A program made the translations under genes and the position numbers. From an uncultured Mycoplasma sp. (GTDB lineage: Bacteria > Bacillota_I > Bacilli_A > Mycoplasmatales > Metamycoplasmataceae): a stretch of 64,000 nucleotides of DNA. The stretch's first letter is position 1; each line of letters opens with the position of its first letter. Below the pieces are notes generated by a model. That model saw nothing but the letters and a program-made list of their open reading frames with translations. It did no database searches and had not been told where the DNA came from. The DNA is taken from positions 62,001 to 126,000 of the forward strand of contig CAMQYZ010000002.1 of assembly GCA_947039505.1 (NCBI GenBank), written 5' to 3'. Shown here piece by piece: positions 61,709 through 64,000 of this stretch.

Positions 61709-64000
61709 ATGAAATTAATAAAAGTAGAGGCTAAGGGCTTTAAATCATTTGCAGATAAAATAACTTTAAAATTTAATGGTGGAGTTGTTGGTATTGTCGG
61801 GCCAAATGGTTCAGGTAAAAGTAATATCAATGATGCAATAAAATGAGTTCTAGGAGAACAATCTTTCAAGGCTCTTCGTGGTGATAATATGGAAGATATT
61901 ATTTTTGCTGGTTCTAGAACAGAAAAAGAACAAAGTAAGTGTGAAGTAACTTTGACTTTTGATAATTCTGAAGGAAAACTTTCTATTCCTCACAAAATAT
62001 TTACAATTTCTAGAGTTCTTGAAAGAGGGAAGTCAGGAAATACTTATTATATTAATGATCAAATAGCAAGATATAGAGATATTAGAGAAATTGCTTTAGA
62101 ATCTGGAATTTCTAAATCATCATTGGCAATAATATCTCAAGGTACAGTATCTGATATTGCTCAAGCAACACCTGAACAAAGAAGAGGGATTTTAGAGGAC
62201 GCTGCTGGAACTAGTAAGTATAAATCTAAAAAAGTTGAAGCTTTAAGAAAGTTAGAAAAAACGCAAGAATCTTTAGAAAAAATTAATACTGTTGTTTTGG
62301 AATTGAAAAAGCAATTACAACCTTTAGAAAAGCAAGCTGCTAAAGCTGAAATTTATTTAGCTAAATCAAAAGAATTAAAAGAAGTAGAAGTTGGATTATT
62401 GGTTCATGATTTATCTGATTTTAATTTAAAATTAGACTCATTAAGAGCGGAGTTAATTGGAGTTCAAGAAACAAAGGAAGATTTAGAAACAAGAATTAAA
62501 GATCAAGAAATATCTATTGAACAAAATTTAGATTATAAAGTTAATTTAGAAAAGGAAATTAGAGAACTAAATTCTGATTTAGAAAAAATAAATGAAAGTT
62601 TGTATAATCTAGAAGTTCGTTTTAAAAATGAAGAACAAAAAAGAGAATTGATTATTAGTGGTCAAATTCAAGTTGCTAATTCAGAAAAAATTAATGCTAT
62701 GAAATCACAATTAGAAATTTATTCATCAGAAGTTCAACATTTTAAAAAGTGAGGAGAATCTTCAATTCAAAATGTTAGAAATAAAAAAGAAGAAGTTAAT
62801 AATATTGAATTGAATATCGCAACTTTAAGACTAAAGTCTAATACTATGAAAACTAATCTTTTGAAAGTTAAAACAAAAATTGATGTTTTAGTTGATCATA
62901 AAGAAAATAAAACTAATTTATTTAAAGGTACTAAAACAATTATTGATAATAAATCATTATTTAAAGGAATGCAAGGAACTGTTTCGGATATTATTAATGT
63001 TCCTGAACAATATGCATCAGCAATTGAATCTATTTTGCAAAATGCATTACAACATATTGTTGTTGATGCTTCTGAAACTGCTATTAAAATGATTGAATTT
63101 TTAAAAGCGAATAATGGTGGAAGAGCAACTTTCATTCCTTTATCATCTATTAATGAAAAAGAAATTAGAACAGATTATTTATTACAAATAAACAATAAAT
63201 CTGGTTTTATTGGTGTTGCTTCTGAGTTGGTGAGTTCTGATGATAAATATTCTACTCTTATCAAGTTTTTACTAGGGAATACAATTATTGTTGAAGACAT
63301 TCAATCTGCCAATACAATATCACATTTGGTTGATAAAAAATATTTGATTGCATCATTAGATGGTGATTTAATTAGAGTTGGTGGAATCATGACAGGTGGA
63401 ACAAAAATCAATAGTTCTAATCTTATTGGTATTGAAGATCAAATTAGACAATTACATGAAATTATTCCTGGATTAACTAAAAGTATTGATATTGCTAATA
63501 TTGAAATTACTAAATTAGAAAACATTAAAGAAGAAAAACAAAGTTTAATTAATGAATTAACTATTGAAATAGTAAAAAATAATGAAAAACACGATAATGT
63601 TGAAAAGCAATTTCTAGATTTAAAATTAGATTTTGAAACACAAAGTAAAAAAACTTTTGATGCTGATTCATTTCAAAGTATTGATGGTTCATTAAATGAA
63701 TTGAAATCAAGTAAAGGTATTGTGCAAGCAACTTTGAGATCTAAGCGTGAAAAATTAGAATTAATTGATGTTTCAATTTCAAGAACTACACTTTCAAAAC
63801 AAGAACTTGAAAAATCTTTAAGATTAATTATTTCAAATTCAAGTGAAAAAATTACCGAAAAAACAAAAGCTGAATTTTATGTTCAAGAAGCTACCAAAAG
63901 ACTTAGTGAGCATTATCATTTAACTTTTGAAACAGCTAAAGAAAATTTTATTCTTACTTTAAAATTAGATGATGCTCGTGAAATTGTTTCTCGTTTAAAA
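61709..64000 (+). CDS. smc: Chromosome segregation ATPase SMC (partial, C-terminus off the window)
   Basis: 764 codons visible. N-terminal head: KGFKSFADKITLKF, Walker A GPNGSGKSN, IKWVLGEQSFKALRG, and Q-loop region. The first coiled coil runs to about residue 390; then the hinge (FKGMQGTVSDIINVPEQYASAIESILQNALQHIVVD through RVGGIMTGGTK) and the start of the returning coil. AAAGGAAT precedes ATG and TATAAT lies near 61671. One TGA at 62750 is Trp. Compacts and segregates the chromosome. Confidence 0.96.

Noticed and set aside
1-64000. Insertion sequences, phage genes or integrase attachment sites
   Set aside because: No transposase, integrase or phage structural motif was recognised, and no target-site duplications could be paired by eye.

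Overview
The window comes from a very AT-rich mollicute that reads UGA as tryptophan: nearly every gene below is open only if TGA is translated, and the recovered proteins place W where their families expect it. EzrA-like and RpoE-like genes, a BMP-type nucleoside importer, a purine permease, EzrA/ThiI, fakA-plsX-rnc-smc and many diacyl-type lipoproteins fit the Spiroplasma/Mesoplasma/Entomoplasma side of the Mollicutes. This placement is an inference; no database was searched. Coordinates were read by hand and checked for frame.

Layout. 1-8.7 kb is housekeeping: mnmE (partial), ychF, an RlmD-type methyltransferase, tRNA-Trp(CCA), recO, an orphan response-regulator-like gene, an S1 protein, pgi, SRP RNA, dnaN and a YaaA-like S4 protein, then a decayed regulator and an unknown ORF. 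8.8-13.3 kb holds a large lipoprotein, Dps and a family of small TM proteins with SHOCT tails, two copies of which are fused in frame. 13.4-26.4 kb is an accessory, defence-like island: a GIY-YIG membrane protein, a one-polypeptide type IIG restriction-modification enzyme, a divergent nucleotidyltransferase / double-HEPN gene pair, an AbiF-type HEPN protein followed by a candidate structured ncRNA, a winged-helix HNH endonuclease, and several unrecognised ORFs. 26.5-35.6 kb is a surface block on the minus strand: three BspA-like leucine-rich-repeat lipoproteins, an unknown lipoprotein, and a DUF31-type (MIP-like) serine protease whose end overlaps that lipoprotein. 35.8-47.8 kb is mostly housekeeping: argS, rpoE-like, tsaE-tsaB-tsaD, an NCS2 purine permease behind a riboswitch-like leader, ung, rplK-rplA behind an L1-type leader, a glycosyltransferase, thiI and ezrA. 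47.9-57.9 kb is a nucleoside importer with four tandem BMP lipoproteins, a fused ATPase and two permeases, one carrying long repeat tails. 58.0-64.0 kb is Asp23/YloU, fakA, plsX, rnc and smc (partial).

How it works together. The importer and the NCS2 permease scavenge purines and nucleosides, which mollicutes cannot make de novo. MnmE, TsaB/D/E and ThiI modify tRNA. FakA and PlsX feed phospholipid synthesis from host fatty acids. The LRR lipoproteins and the protease pair face the host. The island genes look like phage or plasmid defence.

Two regulatory signals stand out. Many transcription units begin with TATAAT 6-10 bases before ATG and have no Shine-Dalgarno, so they are probably leaderless. 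An exact inverted repeat, TTGTTAT-N6-ATAACAA, lies 29-30 bp upstream of the -10 box of three of the four BMP genes; the first copy also sits over the -35 region of divergent ezrA.
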